This document shows, piece after piece, positions 9,807-18,842 of a stretch of DNA of 48,030 nucleotides. A program made the position numbers and the translations under genes. The notes under the pieces are model-generated. The model had not been told where the DNA came from. It saw nothing but the letters and a program-made list of their open reading frames with translations, and searched no databases. Positions within the stretch are counted from its first letter, which is position 1. Every line of letters starts with the position of its first letter. The DNA is from Campylobacterota bacterium (GTDB taxonomy: Bacteria > Campylobacterota > Campylobacteria > Campylobacterales > Sulfurimonadaceae): assembly GCA_023379705.1 (NCBI GenBank), contig JAMCPS010000133.1, positions 1 through 48,030 of the forward strand, read 5' to 3'.

Positions 9807-10448
9807 TTGCGCCCCATTTATCTGATCTCTAAAACTCCATCACCTGATACGATGGACGTTGTTCATGTCCCCATTCTTTCCATCCATTTTTTTACTCCTG
9901 AGATTGATTTTAGCCTTTATGAGGGGATAATTATCACGTCCAAACAAGCTGCCCAAGCCCTTAAACATTATTCGCCAAATTGGGATAAACTTCAGGTGAT
10001 CTGTGTTGGTGATGCAACTGCTGCAACGGTTAAAAAGCTAGGGGCATGTCATATAAAAATAGCCGATGGATATGGGATGAGTATTGTGGAAACACTATCG
10101 CCTCACGAAGGAAAATGGCTCTATCTACGACCCAAAATGATTGCCTCATCTTGGCCTTCACGTGCACGACAATTGGGAATAACGGTAGATGAAGTGATTA
10201 TTTACGAAACGAGGTGCAATAAAGATATGCATAAAATAGAGATTGCAAAAAACGGTGTGCTCATTTTTACATCGCCCTCCAGTATAGAATGTTTTTGTAA
10301 GAGAGCCGATATTTTGCCGACACACGATGTCGTCGTTATTGGTACAACCACTCAAAATGCTTTGCCCCCAGAGATAAAATCAACGATTAGCGCGCAAACC
10401 AGTGTCATTTCCTGTATTGAAAAAGCGCGTGAAATAGCAGCTGGGTAA
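9807..10448 (+). CDS. hemD: Uroporphyrinogen-III synthase
   Basis: A 213-residue HemD-family protein. The enzyme closes and inverts ring D of hydroxymethylbilane to give uroporphyrinogen III for haem, sirohaem and cobalamin synthesis. The family is poorly conserved. What is visible is the characteristic two-lobed pattern of Rossmann-like strands: IIITSKQAAQAL (about 41-52), a VICVGDATA strand-turn, a YLRPK element, and the C-terminal FTSPSSIECF and VVVIGTTT motifs, in which the serine-rich loops bind substrate. The start is TTG with AGGAAGG upstream. It lies 12 bases after guaA and ends just before the 6S RNA candidate. HemD is the best reading, given length and motif order. Confidence 0.88.
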   Translation: MRPIYLISKTPSPDTMDVVHVPILSIHFFTPEIDFSLYEGIIITSKQAAQALKHYSPNWDKLQVICVGDATAATVKKLGACHIKIADGYGMSIVETLSPHEGKWLYLRPKMIASSWPSRARQLGITVDEVIIYETRCNKDMHKIEIAKNGVLIFTSPSSIECFCKRADILPTHDVVVIGTTTQNALPPEIKSTISAQTSVISCIEKAREIAAG

Positions 10449-10480
10449 AATTTTATTATTCCTATTAAGCTTTTTGAGGT

Positions 10481-10486
10481 TATAAT
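10481..10486 (+). promoter_or_regulatory. -10 box of the 6S RNA candidate
   Basis: A perfect TATAAT stands 7-8 bases before the first strand of the long hairpin starting near 10494. This is the right distance for transcription to begin at the predicted 5' end of the RNA. Confidence 0.6.
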
Positions 10487-10493
10487 TATCTTT

Positions 10494-10685
10494 ACCTGGG
10501 CGCAGCGAGTAATCGCATTTGAGGGTTCTACATATACACTTAGTGGTATCGGTAGTCACCTTGGTGTGTCGGTGGTCTCGTTTGAGCGCGAAAGTGCGAG
10601 AGATTGCCGCCGGATGGGTGCTCGATCTGCTTAATTACGCTTTGAGAACCAAAGCTACTGCGAAAACGCCCGCCTGGGCCTTTAC
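10494..10685 (+). ncRNA. ssrS: 6S RNA candidate upstream of purD
   Basis: This stretch lacks a convincing gene but folds as one long interrupted rod, the shape of 6S RNA, which binds the housekeeping RNA polymerase holoenzyme as a mimic of open promoter DNA. Pairings I can trace: GGGCG (10498-10502) with CGCCC (10667-10671); CGCA (10514-10517) with TGCG (10659-10662); GGTTCT (10524-10529) with AGAACC (10645-10650); then an AT-rich open region forming a central bubble; ATCG (10548-10551) with CGAT (10623-10626); CACC (10557-10560) with GGTG (10617-10620); CGGTGG (10570-10575) with CCGCCG (10607-10612); and an apical stem closed by a GAAA loop. It follows a perfect TATAAT. In Campylobacterota the 6S gene is, as I recall, found next to purD, matching this position. 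Length (about 190 bases) also fits. The exact ends are estimates. Confidence 0.78.
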
Positions 10686-10722
10686 CTTTTTAAAATGTCA
10701 ATTTTTTGGTATTTTAAAAGGG
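10686..10722 (+). terminator. AT-rich hairpin between the 6S RNA candidate and purD
   Basis: CCTTTT(T)AAAAT (10685-10696) pairs with ATTTTAAAAGG (10712-10722) with one bulged T, around a T-rich loop. It could end or attenuate the RNA transcript before purD. It has no T-tract after the second arm, so it may instead be a processing or attenuation structure. Confidence 0.35.
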
Positions 10723-10749
10723 TATTATTTTTATTCAAACGGGGTGCGC

Positions 10750-12018
10750 ATGCGTGTAATGATAATCGGTAGTGGTGGACGTGAGTTTTCAATTGGAAGA
10801 GTGTTGACGCAAGACAGTGCGGTTGAAAAAGTCTATTTTGCTCCCGGTAACGGCGCAACCCCAATGCTCGGAGAAAATGTTGCTTTGAGTGATTTCAATG
10901 AGCTCGCGCAATTCGCTCTTGATAACGCGATTGATTTAACGATTGTCGGCCCTGAGGGTCCGTTGAGCGAGGGAATCGTCGATGTGTTTAAAGCAAAAGG
11001 ACTCGTTATTTTTGGTCCTAGTAAAGCGGCAGCACAGCTAGAGGGTTCAAAAGTGTACATGAAAAACTTTTTGGCCAAATACGGCATCCCAACTGCACGT
11101 TATATTGAAACAGGTCACATTGAAAAAGCCTTTAAATTTATTGACAGTTTACCTCTTCCGATCGTAGTAAAAGCCGATGGATTGTGTGCGGGTAAAGGGG
11201 TCATTATTGCACAAACTTACGATGAAGCAAAAATAGCGGTATCTGAAATGCTCAGCGGAAAATCGTTTGGGGATGCTGGAAAACGCGTCGTTGTCGAAGA
11301 GTTCTTGGACGGTTATGAGCTCTCCATGTTCGCCTTATGTGATGGAAAAGACTTTATCTTACTGCCTGCGGCACAAGATCACAAACGTCTTTTAGACGGT
11401 GATGAAGGACCTAATACGGGCGGTATGGGAGCCTATGCCCCCACCCCTCTTGTGGATGATCTGATCTATGAAAAAGTTAAAGAGCGTGTTGTACGTCCAA
11501 CGCTTAAAGGGATGCAAGAGGAGGGAGCACCGTTTGAAGGGGTTCTCTTTATTGGAATCATGGTCGTGAACGGTGAGCCCATTACATTGGAATTCAACGT
11601 CCGTTTTGGAGACCCTGAGTGTGAGATTTTGATGCCGCTGCTTAAAACACCGGCAAGCGAACTGTTTTACAAAGCGGCAACCAAACAGCTCGACACGCTC
11701 AATATTGAATTTCATGATAAATACGCAGTGGGCGTTGTGATGGCGAGCAAAAATTATCCTTATGACAATTCGGTACCTGCTGAGATTGTGGTGGATGAAA
11801 TTCATCATGACGAGATTGCACAAAATACTCACATAGCCTATGCGGGAGTGAGTACGGAAGATGGCAAACTTTATGCCAATGGTGGACGTGTTCTCGTATG
11901 TGTCGGTGTAGGTGACAGTATCAAAAGTGCACGTGATCGTGCCTATATGCTCTGTGGTCAAGTCCATTTTGCCGGTAAAAAACTGCGTACCGATATTGCC
12001 TATCAAGCCCTTCGCTAA
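10750..12018 (+). CDS. purD: Phosphoribosylamine-glycine ligase (GAR synthetase)
   Basis: Cytoplasmic ATP-grasp enzyme that joins glycine to 5-phosphoribosylamine in purine synthesis. The start at 10750 gives 422 residues beginning with the standard [12 protein letters not shown]; a longer frame from 10519 would read through the 6S RNA candidate and is rejected. Visible landmarks: the N-terminal glycine-rich [22 protein letters not shown], the ATP-grasp [42 protein letters not shown], and the metal-binding [11 protein letters not shown]. The stop overlaps the start of the RDD gene by one base (TAATG), indicating translational coupling. It heads the purD-RDD-lptD-mlaD-pnp run. Confidence 0.97.
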   Translation: MRVMIIGSGGREFSIGRVLTQDSAVEKVYFAPGNGATPMLGENVALSDFNELAQFALDNAIDLTIVGPEGPLSEGIVDVFKAKGLVIFGPSKAAAQLEGSKVYMKNFLAKYGIPTARYIETGHIEKAFKFIDSLPLPIVVKADGLCAGKGVIIAQTYDEAKIAVSEMLSGKSFGDAGKRVVVEEFLDGYELSMFALCDGKDFILLPAAQDHKRLLDGDEGPNTGGMGAYAPTPLVDDLIYEKVKERVVRPTLKGMQEEGAPFEGVLFIGIMVVNGEPITLEFNVRFGDPECEILMPLLKTPASELFYKAATKQLDTLNIEFHDKYAVGVVMASKNYPYDNSVPAEIVVDEIHHDEIAQNTHIAYAGVSTEDGKLYANGGRVLVCVGVGDSIKSARDRAYMLCGQVHFAGKKLRTDIAYQALR

Positions 12019-12467
12019 TGAATGAACAGCTCGATGACGTATTGGATCGTGAACATCTAACAATTGCATCGCTAAGGGCACGTTCGGCAGCTTTCGCAAT
12101 AGATGAAATACTAATTTCTATTCTGCTTTTTATTGTTTTGTGGGACAGTATCACAGCGGCAAAAACGACAGAAGCTATTATTGGTCTAACAAATCATTTT
12201 TTACTTGAATTTATGGCGATTAAAATTGTGTATCAAACTTTTTTCACGATGCAGTACGGTGCAACTTTGGGAAAAATCGCAATGAAAATTCGTGTTATCG
12301 AAGTAAAAACATTATCCAATCCAAGCTTTTTTTCAGCCTTTAATCGAGCAGTCTTTCGCATTGTAAGTGAAGCATTATTGTATCTTGGATTTGTATGGGC
12401 TCTTTTGGATCCGTATCGACGAAGCTGGCATGATTTTACGGCTAAAACAATGGTTGTAGATGCGTAA
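12018..12467 (+). CDS. RDD family membrane protein
   Basis: A small inner-membrane protein of 149 residues with three or four hydrophobic segments. The RDD hallmark appears in variant form: ASLRARSAAFAIDEIL, with Arg and Asp in the first segment, and YGATLGKIAMKIRV, the conserved G-x-T-x-G-K block after the second. The protein ends with the usual RRSWHDFTAKTMVV. The function of RDD proteins is not settled; some act as Na+/H+ antiporters or export helpers. It overlaps purD by one base and lptD by eight, so it is embedded in the operon. A similar gene sits beside purD in other Campylobacterota, as far as I recall. Confidence 0.85.
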   Translation: MNEQLDDVLDREHLTIASLRARSAAFAIDEILISILLFIVLWDSITAAKTTEAIIGLTNHFLLEFMAIKIVYQTFFTMQYGATLGKIAMKIRVIEVKTLSNPSFFSAFNRAVFRIVSEALLYLGFVWALLDPYRRSWHDFTAKTMVVDA

Positions 12468-14631
12468 ATTGGTTCTTACAAGCATTGTTGCATGTAGTGC
12501 TTTGTTGGCTGATGACCGTGTTGAGCTTTTAAGTGTCAATGCAGATACGAACGGATCGGTAGTACACGCTTACGGAAACCCTGTCATTATCTATCAGGAT
12601 AAAATCTTAACTGCCGAGCACCTTTCATACGATCGCAATACGAGTATTGTTGAAGCCGAAGGAAACGTTACGGTTTTTGGACAGGGAAAGTATCATGCAA
12701 TCAGTGATTATACAAAACTGAACATGGATACCGATACCCGTATGTCACGTCCTTTTTACATGATTGATCACACGAGCGGATTGTGGATGAATACACAGCA
12801 ATCCGATGCCTGCGAAAGTCAAATAGATTTGGCAAGCGGAATGGTATCGGGATGTAATTCGACCGATCCTTTGTGGAAAATCCGTTTTAGCAGTGCCGAT
12901 TACAATACCGATAAAATGTGGATGAATCTGTACAATGCCCGTTTGTATGTTGAAAACGTTCCCCTCTTTTATCTCCCTTATTTTGGATACCCTACCGATA
13001 AAACACGCCGAAGCGGTTTGCTTGTCCCTGAATTTGGACTTTCAAGAGATCAGGGATTTTTCTATCAGCAGCCCATTTACATTGCCCCGCATAATTGGTG
13101 GGATGCAGAGCTTCGTCCTCAAATACGTACCCAGCGTGGATCGGGGCTTTATGGTGATTTTCGTTTTGTGGATACGGCATCATCTCACGGTTCTGTACGC
13201 TTTGGATACTTTAAAGAACAAGGGGAGTATGCTCTTAAAAATAATTTAGCCAACATGAAACATTACGGCTATGATGTTAAGTATCAGCACAGTGCATTTT
13301 TAAGAGAGTGGTTTGATCTAAAGCTCGATGGCGAATCGGGACTTTATGTTAGTGGTAGCTGGATGAACGATGTAGATTACCTCAATTTGCAACAAATCGA
13401 TGAAACGCGAAACACTACCTCGAGCCAAATTCTTTCACGAGTTAACGCTTATTACAACAATGAAGACGATTATCTAGGGGTATATCTCAAACATTTTCAA
13501 CGTCTTGATCTGCCTGATAAAAACGATAAACAGATTCAAACACTGCCTACCTTGCATTATCATCACTATTTAAAGAACTTTTTAGACGATCATCTTCTTG
13601 TAAATGCCGACATAATGGCAAACAACTTTTACAGACCGAATGGAAAGCGAGCAGTTGAAGGAAATATGAATATTCCTGTGACGCTTCAGGCGGGATTCTT
13701 TGATAATACCCTTGATGCGAGTTACAAAGCAAATTTAAGCGGTCGTTTAATCAGCTTTTATGGCAATGCAATGAATCCATTTGTTGAACGTGGTGATTTG
13801 ATTGTTGATAGTGACGATAGATATGAATCGGGACAGTATGCTCAATTGGATCATACTTTTAAACTTTCCAGTACGTTGGTTAAACCCTATGGCGAAACAA
13901 CGCACGTGGTAGCTCCTGAAATCGCTTATACGCTTGCGGGAAGTCGCTATTACGAGGGGTATTACGATCGTTATCATAATGAAGAGTGCGTTCCAGGAAC
14001 ACTCAGCACGCCATGGTGTGATTATAACACTCTTCAAGACCCAAGTGACTCTCTTTCGCTGGGGATCAATAACTATCTTTTTGAAAATGGAAAGCAGACG
14101 TTGGTTGATCGTCTTTCCCAAAGTTTTCGTTATGATGATACAGGAAACTATTACGGTGAATTGACAAATGAACTGGAATGGCAGATCGTGCAAGCCGTTT
14201 CGTATTACAATGTGACCTCTTTTAATCACGATCGAAATCGAATCACTCAAGAGCGTAATACAATACGGTATGATGATAAAGTTGTAACGGCAGCACTCAG
14301 TCATTACTATTCAGATGAACTGCGTAATGGTGTAAATATTTATTCTAGCTATTGGTCTGCCGATGCTTCGTATCAATATGATCGGCATTATCGTTTTTTT
14401 GGCCTTATTGCGTATGATTACCGAGAAGATCTTATGAAACGAAGCGAAATAGGCTTTTTGTATTCTCAAAGATGTTTGGACATAGGATTGCGTTTTGTAC
14501 AAAACAATCGGCCAGTATTAACCGGTGCCAATACTGGGAATGCTATCAATGACTCTTATGTTTTTTTTACTCTGATTCTAAAACCGATCGGCGGTTCTGA
14601 ATTTAATTACAAAATCACCAATAATCAATAA
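12460..14631 (+). CDS. lptD: LPS-assembly protein LptD
   Basis: Outer-membrane beta-barrel protein of 723 residues that, with LptE, inserts lipopolysaccharide into the outer leaflet. A signal peptide is present (residues 1-17, ending in LLADD). The periplasmic LptA/OstA-like jellyroll follows (about 20-130; YGNPVIIYQDKILTAEHLSY and VEAEGNVTVFGQG). The LptD barrel domain starts with ARLYVENVPLFYLPYFGYPTD and continues with alternating aromatic strands to the end. Two cysteine pairs (in SDACESQ / SGCNST and EECVPGTLSTPWC) could form disulfides. The gene overlaps the RDD gene by eight bases and is followed nine bases later by the MCE gene, so LPS assembly and lipid trafficking genes are together. 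Confidence 0.93.
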   Translation: MRKLVLTSIVACSALLADDRVELLSVNADTNGSVVHAYGNPVIIYQDKILTAEHLSYDRNTSIVEAEGNVTVFGQGKYHAISDYTKLNMDTDTRMSRPFYMIDHTSGLWMNTQQSDACESQIDLASGMVSGCNSTDPLWKIRFSSADYNTDKMWMNLYNARLYVENVPLFYLPYFGYPTDKTRRSGLLVPEFGLSRDQGFFYQQPIYIAPHNWWDAELRPQIRTQRGSGLYGDFRFVDTASSHGSVRFGYFKEQGEYALKNNLANMKHYGYDVKYQHSAFLREWFDLKLDGESGLYVSGSWMNDVDYLNLQQIDETRNTTSSQILSRVNAYYNNEDDYLGVYLKHFQRLDLPDKNDKQIQTLPTLHYHHYLKNFLDDHLLVNADIMANNFYRPNGKRAVEGNMNIPVTLQAGFFDNTLDASYKANLSGRLISFYGNAMNPFVERGDLIVDSDDRYESGQYAQLDHTFKLSSTLVKPYGETTHVVAPEIAYTLAGSRYYEGYYDRYHNEECVPGTLSTPWCDYNTLQDPSDSLSLGINNYLFENGKQTLVDRLSQSFRYDDTGNYYGELTNELEWQIVQAVSYYNVTSFNHDRNRITQERNTIRYDDKVVTAALSHYYSDELRNGVNIYSSYWSADASYQYDRHYRFFGLIAYDYREDLMKRSEIGFLYSQRCLDIGLRFVQNNRPVLTGANTGNAINDSYVFFTLILKPIGGSEFNYKITNNQ

Positions 14632-14640
14632 GGGCGAAAG

Positions 14641-16035
14641 ATGAAATTAGAAGCGAAAATAGGTCTTTTTGTCATAATGGCGCTGGCGGCTTTGCTCATA
14701 TTGTCAACACAGGTTACATCACTTGGAAAATGGGGACAAAGTGGCTATCCAATACAAGCTTATGTAGATGATGCTTCAGGGCTTCAAAAGTATACACATG
14801 TGATGATGAACGGTGTTAAAATTGGGGAGGTTCAAGAGATCACGATAGAAGGAAAGCGTGTTCGTCTTAGTCTTTTGATCAACGACGATGTTAAGATACC
14901 CGATGACTCTGCTGTTATTGTAGTGCAAGAATCGCTTTTAGGATCAAAAGTTTTAAACATTGTGGTAGGCGATGCGAGCAGTATGTTGAAAAAAGGGGAT
15001 GTGCTTGTTCAATCCAAACGATACGCATCCTTTGATCAAACCAGTGATTCGGTCAATGCTGCTGCCAAAGAGATGGAATTGTTACTGCACGATTTTAGAG
15101 AAACCTTGGACGATGAACACCGCAAAGCGATACAAGAAGCCATAGTTGCGTTTCGTGATGTGGGAGTCAACTTAAACGGGGTGATTGGTGACAATCGCGA
15201 TAATCTTCATGCTGCGATTGCCAATTTTAGAGACATGAGTGCGGGATTCACTCAAACAGCCAATACGGTTAACAAAGATTTGCCTGAAATTATGAATCGT
15301 GTCAATTCGTTAACAACCCGTTTGGATAATATCAGTGGCTCTTTGGAACATAATCTCCCTGAAGCAGTCGATAAATTTGTAACTATTGAAGATAATGTAA
15401 GTGCGATATTAGCCGAAAATCGTGCCGGACTCAAAGGGACAATTACTTCAGCCGAATCCTTTTTCAAAAGCGGCGAAGAGGCATTTGGCAAAGTGGATAC
15501 GATGCTTTCCAGTTTTACAACCAGTGAACTGCAAGTGGCAATGCACACCGATTATATGATGCGAGATCAATTCGGAAAAGTGTATTTAGGGATTAATTAC
15601 CTCCCGAATCCGACAACGTACTATATGTTTGATCTTGTGAGTACGGATGACTATTCAAAATACGGCACTCCAGGTAAACATGTTAAGGGTTCAACTTTTT
15701 ACTCGCTTCAATACGGAAAACGCTTTGACAACTTGTTATTACGTTTTGGAGCGATTGAATCAACAGGAGGGGTCGGTTTTGATTATTTCATGAATCATGA
15801 TCGACTTAAGTTCAGTGGTGAAATGTTTGATTTTAATGCGGTTAATGATGTTAGAGGTGATCGAGTTCACATGAAAGCACAAGTGCGCTATCAGATGTTA
15901 AAACATCTTGAGCTGTACGGCGGATGGGATAACTTTATGAACCCTGGGGCACAAAATATTTTCTTAGGGCTGGGACTGCGTTTTATCGACAATGACTTAA
16001 AATACACTTTTGGTGCCGCATCGATGACACGATAA
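14641..16035 (+). CDS. MlaD-like MCE domain protein with a barrel-like C-terminal region
   Basis: A 464-residue lipid-trafficking protein anchored in the inner membrane. Residues 1-25 form one N-terminal membrane helix (LFVIMALAALLIL). Residues about 38-125 form a single MCE domain (YVDDASGLQKYTHVMMNGVKIGEV, then SLLGSKVLNIVVG). A helical coiled region covers about 140-300, where a hydrophobic conduit would be expected. The last 150 residues look different: repeated short aromatic strands such as FGKVYLGINYLPNP, LLLRFGAIESTGGVGFDYF and LELYGGWDNFM, ending in LGLGLRF. This resembles outer-membrane beta-strand repeats. No mlaE or mlaF is adjacent. The name Mla-type is from the MCE family; the role of the C-terminal part is unknown. 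Confidence 0.85.
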   Translation: MKLEAKIGLFVIMALAALLILSTQVTSLGKWGQSGYPIQAYVDDASGLQKYTHVMMNGVKIGEVQEITIEGKRVRLSLLINDDVKIPDDSAVIVVQESLLGSKVLNIVVGDASSMLKKGDVLVQSKRYASFDQTSDSVNAAAKEMELLLHDFRETLDDEHRKAIQEAIVAFRDVGVNLNGVIGDNRDNLHAAIANFRDMSAGFTQTANTVNKDLPEIMNRVNSLTTRLDNISGSLEHNLPEAVDKFVTIEDNVSAILAENRAGLKGTITSAESFFKSGEEAFGKVDTMLSSFTTSELQVAMHTDYMMRDQFGKVYLGINYLPNPTTYYMFDLVSTDDYSKYGTPGKHVKGSTFYSLQYGKRFDNLLLRFGAIESTGGVGFDYFMNHDRLKFSGEMFDFNAVNDVRGDRVHMKAQVRYQMLKHLELYGGWDNFMNPGAQNIFLGLGLRFIDNDLKYTFGAASMTR

Positions 16036-16062
16036 AAGGGTGTGAAAATTAATGGAGAAACA

Positions 16063-18240
16063 ATGAAATACGATATCGAATTAGCATTAAAAAATAAGCA
16101 AGAGTCTTATGCACTCAATCAAGTAGCGGCACAAGCCAACGGTGCCGTATGGCTCAAATCGGGTAATACCGTTATTTTAGCAACGGTTGTCATTGATGAG
16201 ACCCATTTTGTGGATGAAGACTTTTTACCCTTGACGGTACAGTACATCGAGAAAAGCTATGCAGCAGGTAAATTCCCTGGTGGTTTTATCAAACGGGAGA
16301 CGAAACCCAGTGATTTTGAAGCATTAACCTCACGTATTATTGACCGTTCATTACGTCCTTTATTTCCAAAGGGCTTTGCTAATCCGATACAAATTTCTGT
16401 TTTGGTATTGAGCGCTGATACGGATGCCGATTTGCAAATCTTAGGACTTAATGCTGCATCGGCTGCTTTGTATCTTTCAGATATTGATATTTTCAATTCG
16501 GTGACGGGCGTGCGTGTTGCAAAAATTGATGGCGAGATAGTGTTTAATCCAAAACACAGCGATTTAGAGCGAAGTACTTTTGATTTGTATCTTGCAGGCA
16601 GCAAAGACGATATGCTGATGATTGAGATGCAAGCGCTTGGAAGTGACGAAGCCCAAGTGATTGAACTAGGTCTTGCTGATCCTTTTGTGGATCCGTTAAT
16701 GGTATCTCAAACGGTTACTATGCGTCAATCCAATGCGATGGGTGAAGATGAACTCATTGAAGTACTAGCGCAAGCGCAAGCCGTTCTTTTGGAAGCCAAT
16801 ACGATGTATGAGAATGCTTTTAAACCGTATGCTAAAGCTCCGTTTGAATTGCAATGCGTGATAAAAGAGATTGATAGTGAGATGTGTGAGTATGTTGTTC
16901 AGCATCATACCGATGATTTGAAACGCGGTATCAGCCAAATGGCAAAAACAGAACGTTCCACGGCACTAAGAACCATTCGTAAAGCGGTCATGGCAGAAAT
17001 GCCGCAATGGGATGAGCATGAACTCAAAAAAGCGATTGAACAGGTCAAGCGCTCTATGGTACGTGCTCAAATTTTAGAGGACAATGTACGAGCAGATGGA
17101 CGAAGTTTACGTGAAGTGCGTCCTATTTCGATTGAAACCAATGTTTTGCCAAGTGCACATGCGTCCGCTTTGTTTACGCGTGGTCAAACGCAAGCATTGG
17201 TGATATTAACGCTTGGCGGTCCAAAAGATGCGCAAATGTTTGAGGGACTGACGGATCGCGGTACGCAAAACGAAGCCTTTATGGTGCATTACAATTTCCC
17301 GGGTTTCAGTGTAGGAGAGGCATCGCCCATCGGTGCACCGCGTCGTCGTGAATTGGGTCATGGAAATTTGGCTAAACGTGCTCTTGAAGGTGCTACGGTA
17401 CGCAACGGTCAAACCATCCGTCTTGTGTCTGAAATTTTGGAGTCGAACGGTTCATCGTCAATGGCAACGGTATGTGGCGGTTATATGGCGTTGCGTGCAG
17501 GAGATATTGATGTGTGTGATCCGATTGCGGGTGTTGCCATGGGTATGGTCCAAGAGGGAGATCGTCACGCGATATTGACCGACATCATGGGTCTTGAGGA
17601 TCATGATGGGGATTTGGATTTCAAAGTGGCAGGTTCCAAAGAGGGGATCACCGCGATGCAAATGGACATCAAGCTAGGGGGAATTCATCTGGATGTCCTA
17701 AAAGAAGCGTTGTATCAAGCCAAAGAGGCACGTGCCCATATCATTGATATCATGATGGCATCGGAAGATACGATAGAGCTCAACGAGGGGACATTGCCAA
17801 GTACCGATTTATTTCATGTTGATCCGAGTTTCATCAGTGATATCATCGGGCAAGCGGGTAAAACCATTCGAGAGATTATTGAGCGTTTTGATGTTGCGAT
17901 TGATATTGACAAGAAAAAAGGTTCTGTCAAACTCACCGGCAAAAATCGTGAAGGTATCAAAGGGGCGCGTGATCACATCGAAGGGATTACTAGCGGCTTA
18001 ACCCCGTCAGAAAAAGTGGAGTACAAAGTAGGCGATATCGTACAGGGAAAAGTGAAAAAGATCGTTGATTTTGGTGCGTTTATTGAGCTTCCAGGTGGAA
18101 TTGACGGTCTTATTCATATTTCAAAACTCTCAGATGGACATGTAGGTCGTGTGAGCGATGTGATCAAAGAGGGCGATGAGTTGATGGTAGAGATCGTTGA
18201 ATTTAAAGGCAACAAAATAGGCTTAGGTAGAGCTAAGTAA
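16063..18240 (+). CDS. pnp: Polyribonucleotide nucleotidyltransferase (PNPase)
   Basis: Cytoplasmic phosphorolytic 3'-5' exoribonuclease and degradosome-type enzyme, 725 residues from this start. Domain order is canonical: first RNase PH domain (about 5-225), helical linker, second RNase PH domain (about 310-550, with LPSAHASALFTRGQTQAL and the active-site region near DIMGLEDHDGDLDFKVAG), KH domain (DIIGQAGKTIREIIE), and S1 domain (KKIVDFGAFIELPGGIDGLI). I chose the ATG at 16063, since GGAG sits five bases before it. The GTG at 16042 adds seven residues but has its purine run only one base away. It lies 27 bases after the MCE gene, in the same run. Confidence 0.97.
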   Translation: MKYDIELALKNKQESYALNQVAAQANGAVWLKSGNTVILATVVIDETHFVDEDFLPLTVQYIEKSYAAGKFPGGFIKRETKPSDFEALTSRIIDRSLRPLFPKGFANPIQISVLVLSADTDADLQILGLNAASAALYLSDIDIFNSVTGVRVAKIDGEIVFNPKHSDLERSTFDLYLAGSKDDMLMIEMQALGSDEAQVIELGLADPFVDPLMVSQTVTMRQSNAMGEDELIEVLAQAQAVLLEANTMYENAFKPYAKAPFELQCVIKEIDSEMCEYVVQHHTDDLKRGISQMAKTERSTALRTIRKAVMAEMPQWDEHELKKAIEQVKRSMVRAQILEDNVRADGRSLREVRPISIETNVLPSAHASALFTRGQTQALVILTLGGPKDAQMFEGLTDRGTQNEAFMVHYNFPGFSVGEASPIGAPRRRELGHGNLAKRALEGATVRNGQTIRLVSEILESNGSSSMATVCGGYMALRAGDIDVCDPIAGVAMGMVQEGDRHAILTDIMGLEDHDGDLDFKVAGSKEGITAMQMDIKLGGIHLDVLKEALYQAKEARAHIIDIMMASEDTIELNEGTLPSTDLFHVDPSFISDIIGQAGKTIREIIERFDVAIDIDKKKGSVKLTGKNREGIKGARDHIEGITSGLTPSEKVEYKVGDIVQGKVKKIVDFGAFIELPGGIDGLIHISKLSDGHVGRVSDVIKEGDELMVEIVEFKGNKIGLGRAK

Positions 18241-18259
18241 TTTTTTAGCTCCTCCCCAT

Positions 18260-18265
18260 TATAAT
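18260..18265 (+). promoter_or_regulatory. -10 box of the atpE promoter
   Basis: TATAAT lies 68 bases before the atpE ATG in the gap after pnp. A separate promoter is expected because the c subunit is needed in many copies per ATP synthase. The long leader holds no other obvious motif. Confidence 0.5.
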
Positions 18266-18332
18266 TCCGTCTACAAAGTGATAAGTAGGGAAACTATCCG
18301 AACAGACTTTGACTTAAATACGGAGATTACTC

Positions 18333-18710
18333 ATGAAAAAAGTTCTATTTCTTATGACTGCACTTGTTGCTGCAGCATTTGGTGCTGAAGACGCTGTAGC
18401 AGTTGTTGAAACTGCTGTTGAAGCTGCACCTGCAGTAGCGGCTGCAACTGGTGATGTTGCAAACCAAACTCTTAAAGCGTACTCAATGATCGCTGCGGGT
18501 GTTGGTCTTGGTTTGGCTGCACTTGGTGGTGCTATTGGTATGGGTAACACTGCTGCTGCAACTATCGCAGGTACTGCACGTAACCCAGGTCTTGGCGGAA
18601 AATTGATGACTACTATGTTCATCGCTTTAGCTATGATCGAAGCACAGGTTATCTATACATTGGTAATCGCTCTTATCGCTCTTTACGCTAACCCTTATTT
18701 AGTAGCGTAA
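18333..18710 (+). CDS. atpE: ATP synthase F0 subunit c
   Basis: The proton-carrying ring subunit of F1F0 ATP synthase, 125 residues. Two membrane helices form the hairpin: AAGVGLGLAALGGAIGMG (about 52-69) with the glycine-rich packing motif, and the second helix with the proton-binding Glu in MIEAQVIYTLV (about 97-107). The conserved RNPG loop is present. The protein is longer than the usual 75-80 residues because the first about 20 residues read as a signal peptide (MKKVLFLMTALVAAAFGAED), followed by an Ala/Val-rich stretch. Helicobacter c subunits have a comparable leader. The gene is separate from other atp genes and next to pnp. Confidence 0.96.
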   Translation: MKKVLFLMTALVAAAFGAEDAVAVVETAVEAAPAVAAATGDVANQTLKAYSMIAAGVGLGLAALGGAIGMGNTAAATIAGTARNPGLGGKLMTTMFIALAMIEAQVIYTLVIALIALYANPYLVA

Positions 18711-18726
18711 GTTCGGCTTTCTTTTA

Positions 18727-18746
18727 GAATCAGCTTTTGCTGATTC
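18727..18746 (+). terminator. Hairpin after atpE
   Basis: GAATCAGC (18727-18734) pairs perfectly with GCTGATTC (18739-18746) around TTTT. It lies 17 bases after the atpE stop and just before the tRNA gene. The following bases (ACCTTTCTTAT) are only moderately T-rich, so termination may be partial. Confidence 0.6.
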
Positions 18747-18757
18747 ACCTTTCTTAT

Positions 18758-18842
18758 GCGGTCGTGGTGGAACGGTAGACACGCTACCTTGAGGTGGTAG
18801 TGCCTTACGGGTGTGGGGGTTCAAATCCCCCCGACCGCACCA
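18758..18842 (+). tRNA. tRNA-Leu (anticodon GAG)
   Basis: A complete 85-base tRNA gene with encoded CCA. The acceptor stem GCGGTCG (18758-18764) pairs with CGACCGC (18832-18838), and CCA is at 18840-18842. The anticodon stem CTACC/GGTAG encloses the loop TTGAGGT with anticodon GAG at 18791-18793. A long variable arm, as in class II leucine tRNAs, precedes a T-arm with the loop TTCAAAT. The 3' end of this gene is duplicated at 29955-29981, which marks it as the likely integration site of a genomic island. Confidence 0.96.

Noticed and set aside
10519-10749. An N-terminal extension of PurD by 77 residues
   Set aside because: The extra residues are unlike PurD, the DNA folds as a 6S-type RNA, and the standard start [10 protein letters not shown] lies at 10750.
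11392-12099. A 235-codon minus-strand frame over the end of purD
   Set aside because: Antisense to conserved purD motifs and into the RDD gene; no supporting signal.
13747-14304. A 185-codon frame antisense to lptD
   Set aside because: A shadow of the coding strand with Ile/Arg-rich composition and no known motif.
18231-18256. A hairpin at the pnp stop (GAGCTAA / TTAGCTC) as terminator
   Set aside because: Only seven weak pairs and no T-tract; not enough to call.
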